Positions 25,676 to 33,987 of a stretch of 64,000 bases of DNA are shown one piece after another. The stretch comes from Plantibacter flavus. Its GTDB lineage: Bacteria; Actinomycetota; Actinomycetes; Actinomycetales; Microbacteriaceae. The notes beneath the pieces are model-generated. The model saw only the letters and a list, made by a program, of their open reading frames with translations. It had not been told where the DNA came from and did no database searches. The stretch lies in contig NZ_FXAP01000006.1 in NCBI RefSeq assembly GCF_900177615.1, positions 248,001 through 312,000 of the forward strand, given 5' to 3'. The translations under genes were made by a program, and so were the position numbers. The first letter of the stretch is position 1, and each line of letters opens with the position of its first letter.

Positions 25676-26941
25676 ATGAAGCACTCGGCACTCAGCCCCG
25701 TGTTCACCGGCCTGCAGCTCGGCCTCCACGGACTCGTCATCGCACTCATCGTGCTCGTGATCGGGCGATCCGTCTCGGTCGGTGGCCAGGCGGCCCTGGC
25801 GGCGATCGTCCTCGCCGTCGTCATGCTGCTCACCTACGCCGCCGGCGCGATCCTCGGCGGTCGGGTCCGCCGTGCGGTGGCCGCCAGCGGAGGGACCGAC
25901 CGCGCCACCGCGCCGGCGGGCGTCCGTCGAGGTCGGGTGTCCGTCCTGGCCTGGTTGGTGGTACTCAGCGTCGAGTGGGTGGTCCTCGTCCTGCTCAGCC
26001 CGGATGCCGCCTACCTCGTCTTCCCGTTGTTCTTCCTCTACCTGCACCTCCTGCCCAGAGCCGTCGCGGTGCCCGCCGTGGTGATCGCCACCGTCGCCGC
26101 GGTCGTGGCGATCGGTCTGCACGCCGGCTTCAGTGTCGGTGGCGTCGTCGGCCCGCTCGTCGGTGCTGCCGTGGCCGTCGCGATCGGACTCGGCTACGAG
26201 GCGCTGGCCCGTGAGGCGGCCGAGCGGGAGCGACTCATCGCCGAGCTCGTCGCAGCACGCGAGGAGCTCGCCGAGCGTGGTCGGCAGGCGGGCAAGTTGG
26301 CTGAGCGCGAGCGCCTCGCCGCAGACCTCCACGACACGGTCGCCCAGGCCCTGTCCAGCATCCAACTGCTCCTGCACGCGGCCGAACGATCCGCGGCCGA
26401 GCAGCCGGGCACGAAGCAGCTGCGTTCGCACATCGGGCTGGCACGGGATGCCGCAGCGACGGCCCTCGCCGAGACGCGCAGCCTCATCGACGAGCTGAGC
26501 CCGCCGGCCTTGGTGGGTGCGACGATCTCGGACGCGCTCGGACGGCTCGCCGAGACGACGACCGCCCAGAGCGGCACGCCGGTCTCCACGACCGTCACCG
26601 GCGATGCGTTCGTCCTCGGCACGCCGGTGACGACCGCGCTCCTCCGCGCCGCGCAGAGCAGTCTCGCGAACGTCGTCCGGCATGCCGGAGCGAGCCGGGC
26701 GGACGTCACCCTCACCTACCTCGACGAGGAGGTCATCCTCGACATCGACGACGACGGAGTGGGGTTCGATCCGGCGAGGGTCGCCGAGCGCACTGCGGGC
26801 GGTTCGTTCGGCATGATGTCCATGCGCCGACGCATCACCGAACTGGGTGGCGAGGTCGAGGTGCGCAGCGCGCCGGGCGCCGGCACGACCATCACCGTGC
26901 GGTTCGCGGCACCAGGAGCGGAAGGGGACGCCCATGCGTGA
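25676..26941 (+). CDS. NarL-type sensor histidine kinase
   Basis: The 421-residue protein has five or so membrane helices in the N-terminal 165 residues, a coiled coil (about 175-215), HisKA_3 with LAADLHDTVAQALSSIQ (phosphorylatable His) and a HATPase domain with DIDDDGVGFDP and GGSFGMMSMRRR. It resembles DesK/LiaS kinases, which sense membrane or wall state through membrane helices. TACGCT ends 6 bases before the ATG without a ribosome binding site, so it is probably leaderless. Its stop overlaps the response regulator start by 8 bases. Confidence 0.92.
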   Translation: MKHSALSPVFTGLQLGLHGLVIALIVLVIGRSVSVGGQAALAAIVLAVVMLLTYAAGAILGGRVRRAVAASGGTDRATAPAGVRRGRVSVLAWLVVLSVEWVVLVLLSPDAAYLVFPLFFLYLHLLPRAVAVPAVVIATVAAVVAIGLHAGFSVGGVVGPLVGAAVAVAIGLGYEALAREAAERERLIAELVAAREELAERGRQAGKLAERERLAADLHDTVAQALSSIQLLLHAAERSAAEQPGTKQLRSHIGLARDAAATALAETRSLIDELSPPALVGATISDALGRLAETTTAQSGTPVSTTVTGDAFVLGTPVTTALLRAAQSSLANVVRHAGASRADVTLTYLDEEVILDIDDDGVGFDPARVAERTAGGSFGMMSMRRRITELGGEVEVRSAPGAGTTITVRFAAPGAEGDAHA

Positions 26942-27590
26942 CGATACGGCCGATGCCGGGGAGCCGCCGGTCATCCGGGTCGTGGTGGCGGACGACCACC
27001 CGATCGTCCGAGCCGGACTCCTCGCGGTCCTCGCCCCGATCGCCGACATCGCGGTGGTCGGGACCGCGTCGACGGCAGCCGAGGCCGTGGACGCCGCACC
27101 CGGCGCCGACCTCGTCCTCATGGACCTGAGCTTCGGCGACGGTCCGACCGGGATCGACGCGACGAGGGAGATCGCGTCGCTGCCGGGCGGTCCGTCGGTC
27201 CTCGTGCTGACGAATTACGACTCCGACGCCGACATCCTCGGCGCGATCGAAGCCGGGGCCGCGGGGTATCTGTTGAAGGACGCCGCCCCGGAGGACCTCA
27301 TCGACGGCATCCGTTCGGCGGCCGGCGGGAACTCGGTGCTCGGGCCGGCCGTGGCGACCCGGCTGGTCGCTCGGGTGAGTGCACCGCAACAGGCGCTGAG
27401 CGCGCGGGAGATCGAAGTGCTCGCGCGGGCGGCCGAGGGGCTCACCAACCTGGAGATCGCCGGGCGGCTCCATGTGGGGGAGACGACGGTGAAGTCGCAC
27501 CTCGCGCACATCTACACGAAGCTCGACGTGTCGAACCGCTCGGCGGCGATCGCCGCGGCCCAACGCGCCGGTCTCTTCCGCACCCGCTGA
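26934..27590 (+). CDS. NarL/LuxR-family response regulator
   Basis: The 218-residue protein has a receiver (about 14-130) with DD at 20-21 and the phosphoacceptor Asp in LVLMDLSFG, then a LuxR-type HTH (about 155-215; LSAREIEVLARAAEGLTNLE and VGETTVKSHLAHI). It is the partner of the kinase whose stop it overlaps. The divergent FtsX-type transporter is the obvious candidate target. GAAGGGG lies 6 bases before the ATG. Confidence 0.93.
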   Translation: MRDDTADAGEPPVIRVVVADDHPIVRAGLLAVLAPIADIAVVGTASTAAEAVDAAPGADLVLMDLSFGDGPTGIDATREIASLPGGPSVLVLTNYDSDADILGAIEAGAAGYLLKDAAPEDLIDGIRSAAGGNSVLGPAVATRLVARVSAPQQALSAREIEVLARAAEGLTNLEIAGRLHVGETTVKSHLAHIYTKLDVSNRSAAIAAAQRAGLFRTR

Positions 27591-27591
27591 G

Positions 27592-27825
27592 CGCCCTTTG
27601 ACAGGCTCAGGGACCGGCGTATCCGGTCCTGAGTCTCATCCCGGTCGCTGAGCCCCACCCCGGTCGCGATCCCCACCCCGGTCCCTGATCCCCACCCCGG
27701 TCCCTGAGCTTGTCGAAGGGTCGACTGTCTCAGGGCCGATCCACCCGGTCGCTGAGCCCCACCCGGTCCCTGAGCCCCACCCCGGTCCCTGAGCCCCACC
27801 CCGGTCCCTGAGCTTGTCGAAGGGT
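27592..27825. repeat. REP-like repeat cluster with half-units
   Basis: The convergent gap between the response regulator and the photolyase begins with a forward copy (CCCTTTGACAGGCTCAGGGA) and holds at least two full reverse copies (CGGTCCCTGAGCTTGTCGAA). Between them are about seven reverse half-units such as CCCACCCCGGTCCCTGAG at 20-24 base spacing. Confidence 0.85.
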
Positions 27826-27845
27826 CGATGGACGACGAGCCGGAG

Positions 27846-29216
27846 CTACGCCCCCTTGACCTGCTCGTACGCCGCGAGCGCGGCCTGCCTCGTCTCGCCG
27901 AGGTCGACGATCGGCTCGGGGTAGTCGGGCGTCCCGAACTCGGGCACCCACTGTTTGATGTACGCGTCGTCGGCGTCGAAGCGTTCGCGCTGCCGTTCCG
28001 GGTTGAAGATCCGGAAGTAGGGCGAGGCGTCGAAGCCGCTGCCGGCCACCCACTGCCAGTTGAAGGGGTTGGAGGCCGGGTCGGCGTCGACGAGCGTGTC
28101 CCAGAACCAGTCCTCGCCGAGCTTCCAGTGGATGAGCAGGTTCTTGGTGAGGAACGACGCCGTCACCATCCGGATCCGGTTGTGCATGGTGCCCGTCGCC
28201 CACAACTCCCGCATGCCGGCGTCGACGAGCGGGATCCCGGTCTTCCCGGCGGTCCACGCGTCGAAGGCGTCCTGGTCGACGTCCGGCCAGGGGAACCGGT
28301 CGAAAGCCTGACGCCAGTTGCGCGTCGCGAGGTCGGGGAAGGCGAAGAGGCAGTGGTATGCGAAGTCGCGCCAGCCGAGCTCCTTGAGGAAGGTGGCGCC
28401 GTCGTCGCCGAGGTGCCGGCGGCCGTCGCGAGCGGTGTGCCAGATCTGCGGTGAGCTGATCTCGCCGAAGCGGAGGTGCGGAGAGAGCCCGGAGGTCGAC
28501 GGCTGGGCCGGGAAGTCGCGGTCCTCCGCGTAGCCTGTGACGCCGCCGTCGAGGAACTCGGCGAGCCGTTCGTCGGCGCCGGCCTCGCCGGGTGTCCACT
28601 GTTCACGGAGTCCGGCTGCCCAGTCCGGCTTGGTCGGGAGCAGTTCCCACGACCCGAGCTCGTCGCCCGCTGGCGGATCGGACATGGCCGTCAGTGTGGT
28701 CGGTGCGGGGAGGGGGTGTCTCGGCGGGTTCGCCGCGTGCCGTTGGAGCGACGCCTTCCAGAACGGGGTGAACACCGAATACGGCTGCCCCTGTCCGGTG
28801 ACGATCTCCCACGGCTCGGCGAGGAGGTTCGCGGCGAAGCTGCGAGCGTCGAGCCCGGCGTCCTTCAGCTCCGACTTGATCCCGGCGTCGATCTCACGCT
28901 CGGCCGCGCCGTAGCGGCGGTTCCACAGGACGGCACCGGCACCGATCGAGTGGGCGAGTTCGGGCACGATGGTCGCGGCGCTCCCGGACCGCAGGAGGAG
29001 CGTGCCGCCGAGACCGCGGATGTCGTCGCCGAGCGCCTCGAGGCTGTGGTGCAACCACCATCGAGACGCGCCGCCGAGCGGTCGCAGCTCGTCGCTGTCG
29101 TCGAGGACGAACAAGCAGAGGATCGGCGCGCCGAGCTCGACCGCTGTATGCAGTGCGGGGTTGTCCGCCAGGCGGAGGTCGTCGCGGAACCATACGATCG
29201 TCGGGGCAGCAGCCAT
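27846..29216 (-). CDS. phr: Deoxyribodipyrimidine photolyase (class I)
   Basis: The 456-residue protein repairs UV-induced pyrimidine dimers with light. The N-terminal antenna Rossmann domain (1-130) begins with IVWFRDDLRLADNPAL. The C-terminal FAD domain (about 200-450) has SGLSPHLRFGEIS, WRDFAYH, MHNRIRMVTASFLTKNLLIHW and the FAD/dimer-pocket NWQWVAGSGFDASPYFRIFNP. Length and motifs fit CPD photolyases rather than cryptochromes. It is preceded by the largest repeat array in the window and lies beside other repair genes (Ogt, Ada-AlkA). There is no clear ribosome binding site at the ATG. Confidence 0.93.
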   Translation of the reverse strand: MAAAPTIVWFRDDLRLADNPALHTAVELGAPILCLFVLDDSDELRPLGGASRWWLHHSLEALGDDIRGLGGTLLLRSGSAATIVPELAHSIGAGAVLWNRRYGAAEREIDAGIKSELKDAGLDARSFAANLLAEPWEIVTGQGQPYSVFTPFWKASLQRHAANPPRHPLPAPTTLTAMSDPPAGDELGSWELLPTKPDWAAGLREQWTPGEAGADERLAEFLDGGVTGYAEDRDFPAQPSTSGLSPHLRFGEISSPQIWHTARDGRRHLGDDGATFLKELGWRDFAYHCLFAFPDLATRNWRQAFDRFPWPDVDQDAFDAWTAGKTGIPLVDAGMRELWATGTMHNRIRMVTASFLTKNLLIHWKLGEDWFWDTLVDADPASNPFNWQWVAGSGFDASPYFRIFNPERQRERFDADDAYIKQWVPEFGTPDYPEPIVDLGETRQAALAAYEQVKGA

Positions 29217-29275
29217 CCCGTCAGCCTACGCGGACGATCGAACCGGACCGGAGGGTTGACCGGACCCGCCCGCCT

Positions 29276-30016
29276 CCGGTCACTGTGCGGTCCTCCGGTC
29301 ACTGTGCGGTCCTCCGGTCACTGTGCGGTCCTTCGGTCACTGAGCTTGTCGAAGTGCCCACGGGTGACGCCGCCCTTCGACAGGCTCAGGGACCGTGGGA
29401 GGGTTCTCCCGTCTGGACGGGTGCCCTCGTGCTTCGGTGTCTCTTCCTCCGGTCACTGTGCCATTCTTCGGTCACTGTGCCCGCCTTCGGTGCCTGTGCG
29501 GTCCTTCGGTGACTGTGCGGTCCTTCGGTGACTGTGCGGTCCTTCGGTCACTGAGCTTGTCGAAGTGCCCACGGGTGACGCCGCCCTTCGACAGGCTCAG
29601 GGACCGTGGGAGGGTTCTCCCGTCTGGACGGGTGCCCTCTTGCTCCGGTGTCTCTTCCTCCGGTCACTGTGCCATCCTTCGGTCACTGTGCCCGCCTTCG
29701 GTGACTGTGCGGTCCTCCGGTCAGTGAGCTTGTCGAAGTGCCAACGGGGAGACGTAGCCCTTCGACAGGCTCAGGGACCGTGGGAGGGTTCTCCCCGTTT
29801 GGACGGGTGCCCTCGTGCCCCGGTGTCTCTTCCTCCGGTCACTGTGCCATCCTTCGGTCACTGTGCCCGCCTTCGGTCACTGTGCCCGCCTTCGGTGACT
29901 GTGCGCTCCTTCGGTCACTGAGCTTGTCGAAGTGCCAACGGGGAGACGCAGCCCTTCGACAGGCTCAGGGACCGTGGGAGGGTGCTCAGGGACCGGGGAT
30001 GGGTCCTCAGGCACCG
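29276..30016. repeat. Large REP-like array of four higher-order units
   Basis: About 740 bases hold four units of 173-211 bases. Each has reverse core CGGTCACTGAGCTTGTCGAA, a 14-17 base spacer, forward core CCCTTCGACAGGCTCAGGGA, then GTGGGAGGGTTCTCCC and GACGGGTGCCCT, and several 17-18 base truncated units (CTTCGGTCACTGTGCGG type). The two cores can pair over 23 bases with four mismatches. Spacing differs between units because the number of truncated units varies. The array lies between the photolyase start and the ogt stop. No gene lies in 29217-30041. Confidence 0.88.
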
Positions 30017-30041
30017 CGGGGGTTTCCCTCCCCGTGCTCAC

Positions 30042-30602
30042 TCAGCTCAGCGCGGCCTCGCGGTCGAGCAACGACCGCTTGACGTCGAGTCCCCAGGCGA
30101 ACCCGCCGAGCGTCCCGTCGGTCCGGAGGACGCGGTGGCACGGGACGAACAGGGCGGGGGCATTCGTCGCGCAGGCGCTCGCCGCAGCGCGCACCGCCGA
30201 CGGCCGACCACTCGCCGCGGCGAACTCCGTGTACGTCACCGGGCGCCCTGCGGCGATCGTCCGCAGCACCGTCCAGGCGTGGGTGCGGAACGGGCCGCCG
30301 AACTGGGCGACCGGTACGAGGTCGATCGCCGCCAGGTCGCCGTCGTAGTACGCGCGGACGGCGTCCATCGCCGCAATCGTCCCCGCCACGGTCTCGCGGG
30401 GGCGGTCGGCTGGCCTGATCCGTTCGAGCATGACGCCGATGTCGTCCGACCACCCGGAGGAGAGGACCGCCCCGTCCTCCCGCGCGAGGATCGTGAAGGG
30501 GCCGTCCGGGGTGTCGACGGTCTGGCTGGTCGCGGTGAGCCGCGCGCCGGACGCCCGGTCGTCACCGTGGCGGGCGCTCGTGCTGGAGAGGATGGTGGTC
30601 AT
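30042..30602 (-). CDS. ogt: Methylated-DNA--protein-cysteine S-methyltransferase
   Basis: The 186-residue suicide protein takes the methyl group from O6-methylguanine. The active site is PCHRV with acceptor C155, preceded by [21 protein letters not shown], the DNA-binding helix-turn-helix with the arginine finger. About 20 unconserved residues extend the N-terminus. It overlaps the Ada-AlkA gene as ATGA and is translated after it. AAAGG lies about 10 bases before the ATG. Confidence 0.93.
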   Translation of the reverse strand: MTTILSSTSARHGDDRASGARLTATSQTVDTPDGPFTILAREDGAVLSSGWSDDIGVMLERIRPADRPRETVAGTIAAMDAVRAYYDGDLAAIDLVPVAQFGGPFRTHAWTVLRTIAAGRPVTYTEFAAASGRPSAVRAAASACATNAPALFVPCHRVLRTDGTLGGFAWGLDVKRSLLDREAALS

Positions 30603-32101
30603 GCTGCTGGACCTTTCTCGAGGGCTGAGGGTGCGGCGGACGGCGCCGGTGTGGAGGCCGCCTTCCACAGGTGGAGGCAGAGGTAGGAGCGCCACGGGGC
30701 GAAAGCGTCCGCTTCCGCGGTGAGGGTGCGGGCGTCGGAGGGCAAGCCGAGCCGGCCGGCACCGGTGCGGACGGCGACGTCGCCGGGCAGGAATGCGTCG
30801 GGGTTGCCGAGCACGCGCATGCTGACGTAGTCGGCCGTCCACGGGCCGATCCCCTTCATGGCGAGCAAGCTGGTGCGGAGCTCCTCGCGGTCGTCGCCGA
30901 AACCGATCGCGAGTTCACCGGACACGAGTGCCCGCGCGACGCCGAGCAGGCTGTCGATCCGCGCCCGGGGCCCGACGAGGGCGGCCTCCCCGCCGTTCGC
31001 GATCTGCATCGCCGTCGGGAAGAGCCGGTGCAGCCCGTGTCGTTCGGGGACCGTCGTACTCACCTCGTCCGCGAGACGGCGGAGCTGGGTGCGCGCCGCG
31101 GCCACAGTGATCTGCTGGCCCACCATCGCCCGGACCAGCATCTCCTCCGGGTCGACCGCCCCGGGGAGTCGGATGCCCGGTGTGGCCGCGACTGAGGCGG
31201 CGAGACGCGGGTCGGTCGCGAGGACGGCGTCGGCGGACGTCGGGTCGGCGTCGAGGTCGAAGAGCCGACGGACCCGCGAGACGAGCACGGGCAGGTCGGC
31301 GAGGTCCGTCACCTCGGCGGTGAGTCGGAGGTCGTCGCCGACCTGCCGGACCTCGAACCACGCCGTGCCGCCGGGGAGGGCGAGGAGCCGGGCGTAGTGG
31401 TCGGGGCCTGCGAGCTCGACGCCGTCCACCGCCCGTGGCGCGAGCCAGGCGAAGACGCCCGCTGCGTCGAACGGGCGGCGGAACGGCAGCGACAGGGTGA
31501 TCGACCCGGGGGCGTGTTCGCCGACCGTCCGGTGTTTCGCGCGCAGCTCGCCGGGGGTGAGCTCGAACACCTCCCGCATCGTGTCGTTGAACTGCCGGAT
31601 GCTCGAGAACCCGGCGGCGAAGGCGATGTCACCGAAGGGGAGGTCGGTGCCGGTCAGCAGCTGCCGAGCACCCTGCGCGCGATGGGCCCGAGCCAGGGCG
31701 AGTGGACCCGCGCCCAGCTCGGCGCTGAGGATCCGCGTCAGATGCCGGCTCGAGTACCCGAGGCGCGAGGCGAGTCCCGGGACACCCTCGCGTTCGACGA
31801 CACCGTCGGCGATGAGGCGCATGCTGCGCGCGGCGACGTCGTTGCCGAGGTTCCAGGCGGGCGTGCCCGGGACTGCCTCGGGCAGGCACCGCTTGCACGC
31901 GCGGAAACCGGCCTCGTGCGCCGCAGCGCTCGTCGCGTAGAAGGTGACGTTCTCCGGCTTCGGGGTCCGAGCCGGGCAGGACGGCCGGCAGTAGATCCCC
32001 GTGGAGCTCACGGCCGTGATGAACTGCCCGTCGAAGCGCTGGTCGCGGGCTTGGATCGCGCGGTAGCGTTCGGCGAAGTCCATGCTCCGGGTGTCGTCCA
32101 T
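30599..32101 (-). CDS. alkA: Ada-type regulator fused to AlkA DNA-3-methyladenine glycosylase
   Basis: The 500-residue protein has three parts. The Ada metal-binding domain (about 8-80) holds C38, C42, C69 and C72, the same numbering as E. coli Ada, where Cys38 takes methyl groups from phosphotriesters. An AraC-type HTH follows (about 85-185). The rest (about 200-490) is AlkA with the HhH motif [18 protein letters not shown] and catalytic Asp in LPGDVAVR. It thus senses alkylation, controls transcription and excises damaged bases. With ogt it forms a complete adaptive-response operon. ATG 32101 is used; ATG 32083 is possible. Confidence 0.93.
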   Translation of the reverse strand: MDDTRSMDFAERYRAIQARDQRFDGQFITAVSSTGIYCRPSCPARTPKPENVTFYATSAAAHEAGFRACKRCLPEAVPGTPAWNLGNDVAARSMRLIADGVVEREGVPGLASRLGYSSRHLTRILSAELGAGPLALARAHRAQGARQLLTGTDLPFGDIAFAAGFSSIRQFNDTMREVFELTPGELRAKHRTVGEHAPGSITLSLPFRRPFDAAGVFAWLAPRAVDGVELAGPDHYARLLALPGGTAWFEVRQVGDDLRLTAEVTDLADLPVLVSRVRRLFDLDADPTSADAVLATDPRLAASVAATPGIRLPGAVDPEEMLVRAMVGQQITVAAARTQLRRLADEVSTTVPERHGLHRLFPTAMQIANGGEAALVGPRARIDSLLGVARALVSGELAIGFGDDREELRTSLLAMKGIGPWTADYVSMRVLGNPDAFLPGDVAVRTGAGRLGLPSDARTLTAEADAFAPWRSYLCLHLWKAASTPAPSAAPSALEKGPAA

Positions 32102-32190
32102 GATCCGAGTCTGACATGGACCACCGGGTCGGACGAGCGGAAATCGGACACGACAGTGGGGGCCGTGCGTGCCGGGTCAGTGGGCGCGGC

Positions 32191-32622
32191 TCACGCTCCG
32201 CGGAGCTTGTCGCTGAGCGCCGCGAGGGTCGCCATCTCCTGCGGGCTGAGCGAAGTGGTCACGCGTTCGGCGATCGTCGCACCGTGGGCGATGGCGACGG
32301 CGCGGTAGACGTCGTAACCCGCGTCGGTCATGCGGACGAGGGTGCCGCGGCCGTCGTCCGGGTCGGGGCATTTGCCGACCAGCCCGCGCGCGACGAGCCG
32401 ATCGACGAGACGACTGATACTCGGCTGCGAGAGCAGCACACTCGAATTGAGGTCGCGCAGACGGATGCGACGATCGGGCTCCCGCGACATCGTGTGCAGG
32501 ACGTCGTACTCGTTGAGTGAGATGCCGTGGCTCGGGAAGTCATGCGAGATGTGGCGCATCACGTCGACCTGCGCGCGGAAGAGCGACTCCCACGCGGCGA
32601 TCGCGAGTCGCCTCTCGTCCAT
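32191..32622 (-). CDS. MarR-family transcriptional regulator
   Basis: The 143-residue protein has the MarR helical dimer and winged-helix DNA-binding core: ISLNEYDVLHTMSREPDRRI, LNSSVLLSQPSISRLVDRLVARGL (recognition helix) and DPDDGRGTLVRMTDAG (wing). The ligand is unknown. The ATG at 32622 has GGGAG five bases upstream. A GTG at 32652 lies 6 bases after TAGATT, so a leaderless longer form is possible. No obvious target is adjacent; Ada-AlkA lies 90 bases downstream in the same direction. Confidence 0.85.
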   Translation of the reverse strand: MDERRLAIAAWESLFRAQVDVMRHISHDFPSHGISLNEYDVLHTMSREPDRRIRLRDLNSSVLLSQPSISRLVDRLVARGLVGKCPDPDDGRGTLVRMTDAGYDVYRAVAIAHGATIAERVTTSLSPQEMATLAALSDKLRGA

Positions 32623-32732
32623 ACCTGCTCCCGCTGCCGTCCGACGATCCACCACCTGAATCTATCCTGGACGGCCGTCGAGCGGTGCGTCGAGGTGGGG
32701 CGGTTGCGCTCCGTATCGTCTCCGGACATGAC

Positions 32733-32765
32733 GAGAGCCGGTCGCAGAGGCTACGACCGGCTCTC
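32733..32765 (+). terminator. Strong hairpin with partial T tail, no gene upstream on this strand
   Basis: GAGAGCCGGTCG and CGACCGGCTCTC pair perfectly over 12 bases around a 9-base loop. TTTCCCTT follows on the plus strand, which fits intrinsic termination. No plus-strand gene ends here, so it may end read-through or an unrecognised short RNA, or act for the minus-strand sigma/Asp23 operon. Confidence 0.6.
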
Positions 32766-32813
32766 TTTCCCTTGCACCAAGAGTGTCCTGCAATCACATT
32801 CCGTCAGCTGCCA

Positions 32814-32890
32814 CAGCAAAACAACTAACGTTCCAAAACCATATAACGGATCGGTAACGAGCGGTAGTTATCAGAACGTTATTTTTGCTG
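32814..32890. repeat. AT-rich inverted repeat element of 77 bp
   Basis: CAGCAAAA and TAACGTTC in the left arm pair with GAACGTTA and TTTTGCTG in the right arm (16 pairs with one bulge), around a 40-base centre that itself has ATAAC/GTTAT. At well under half GC it stands out sharply from the surroundings. It lies beyond the Asp23 operon end. It could be a miniature mobile element, a bidirectional terminator, or an attachment-like remnant. Confidence 0.55.
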
Positions 32891-32948
32891 GGAGTTGTCC
32901 GAGTGCGCTACTGGCGCGGAGCGCGGTCGCAGGGTGACCACCTGGTAG

Positions 32949-32975
32949 CAGGACGGAACTCGAGCAGTTCTCCTG
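32949..32975 (-). terminator. Hairpin after the Asp23 operon
   Basis: CAGGA plus GAACT pair with AGTTC plus TCCTG (one two-base bulge, loop CGAGC), 27 bases past the last stop of the minus-strand operon. Confidence 0.55.
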
Positions 32976-33002
32976 TGGCGGAGCGGAACTCCTGGTGCCG
33001 CG

Positions 33003-33371
33003 TCAGTCCTGCGAGCCGCTCGGGACGACGTCGATCACGCGGACGGTGATGGACGGCGTGGCCCCTCCGACTGACGAGGTGATCCGCTCCGCGATGGCGC
33101 GGTGGACCGCCTGCGCGACGGCAGGAGAGGCAGCCTCTGCCGCCACGGAGATGTTGGCGTGGACGGTGAAGACGTCGCGGACGCGCTTGACCCGCACCCG
33201 AGCCTGCTGGTCGGCTGAGCCGAGCACAGCGCCCACGCCCTCCCGCGCGGCTCGGAGCAGTGCGGGCTCGACCGCGGTCAACCCGACCACGCCCGGCACC
33301 GCCTGCACGACGTCATCGAGCGAGCTCGCGAGCGCGACGAGGTCGTCGTCCGTCTCCGTCAGGTCACTCAT
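33003..33371 (-). CDS. Small Asp23-like protein
   Basis: The 122-residue protein is the third gene of the sigma factor operon. Its pattern of alternating hydrophobic strands and helices (AVPGVVGLTAVEP, VRVKRVRDVFTVHANISVAAEAASPAVAQAVHRAIAERI cut by strands) resembles a single Asp23/Gls24 domain without catalytic residues. Asp23 proteins bind membranes and respond to envelope stress. The start at 33371 overlaps the upstream gene by 8 bases. An upstream in-frame extension to 33416 has no ribosome binding site and was not used. Function is inferred mainly from context. Confidence 0.65.
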   Translation of the reverse strand: MSDLTETDDDLVALASSLDDVVQAVPGVVGLTAVEPALLRAAREGVGAVLGSADQQARVRVKRVRDVFTVHANISVAAEAASPAVAQAVHRAIAERITSSVGGATPSITVRVIDVVPSGSQD

Positions 33372-33987
33372 CGTCCCCCACCTCTCCGATCTCGTCGGCC
33401 TCGAAGTGCAGATCATCGACGACGACGTCGAGTCCCGCCACCACCAGGTCCGTGTGCTGCTGGAGGCTGGCGGCGACCTCCTCGCGGAACAGCGACACCG
33501 TCTCGGCGACCGATTTGCCCCAACCGATGCTCACCGTGACGTGGAGCCTGATCGGTTCGCCGACGACGGCGACGTCGCCCTCGAGCACGCAGCGACCCAC
33601 GAGCACACCCGGGGTGCGGTCGCCGGCGCCGCGGACCAGCCCGCGGACCGTTCCCTCCGTGATGACGAGCGCCGCGTCGTCGCCTGACGCGGCGAACGGG
33701 ATGTCGCGTCCGGCCTTCGCCTCACGGCCGATGTTCTCCATGATCCCGCGGATCCAGTCCTGGTCGAGTGCGGTGACCGCCGCTTCGTCCGCCTCCAGCA
33801 ACGGCGTGGCGAGCGAGCGCACCCGTCGCAGGGACCGGAGGATCCGCTGGCATTCGGGCGACTCGTCGATCGACGGGTCGGCCGGCAGCATGTCGCGTTC
33901 GAGGTAGTCCGTGAGGGCGTCGATGCCGTGCGCGCAGCCGTCCGGTTCACCCGGTCCGGGGCCCGGAGTATCCGTGTTCATCGCCAT
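33364..33987 (-). CDS. Asp23/Gls24 envelope-stress protein with N-terminal zinc-finger-like anti-sigma segment
   Basis: The 207-residue protein has two parts. Residues 15-75 read CAHGIDALTDYL...SPECQRILRSLRRV, like the zinc-binding anti-sigma (ZAS) helical hairpin, though the central His-Cys pair is missing. Residues about 90-200 are the Asp23 domain (ALVITEGTVRGLVRG, RLHVTVSIGWGKSVAETVSLFREEV, LDVVVDDLHFE). It directly follows and overlaps the ECF sigma gene by 10 bases, the usual place of an anti-sigma factor. It may hold the sigma factor inactive at the envelope; this is inference. AAGGAG lies 8 bases before the ATG at 33987. Confidence 0.75.
   Translation of the reverse strand: MAMNTDTPGPGPGEPDGCAHGIDALTDYLERDMLPADPSIDESPECQRILRSLRRVRSLATPLLEADEAAVTALDQDWIRGIMENIGREAKAGRDIPFAASGDDAALVITEGTVRGLVRGAGDRTPGVLVGRCVLEGDVAVVGEPIRLHVTVSIGWGKSVAETVSLFREEVAASLQQHTDLVVAGLDVVVDDLHFEADEIGEVGDDE

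Noticed and set aside
29276-30016. A CRISPR array
   Set aside because: Regularly repeated short units separated by short sequences look similar at first, but the intervening sequences are themselves repeated, units vary in length, both orientations occur, and no cas gene is present.
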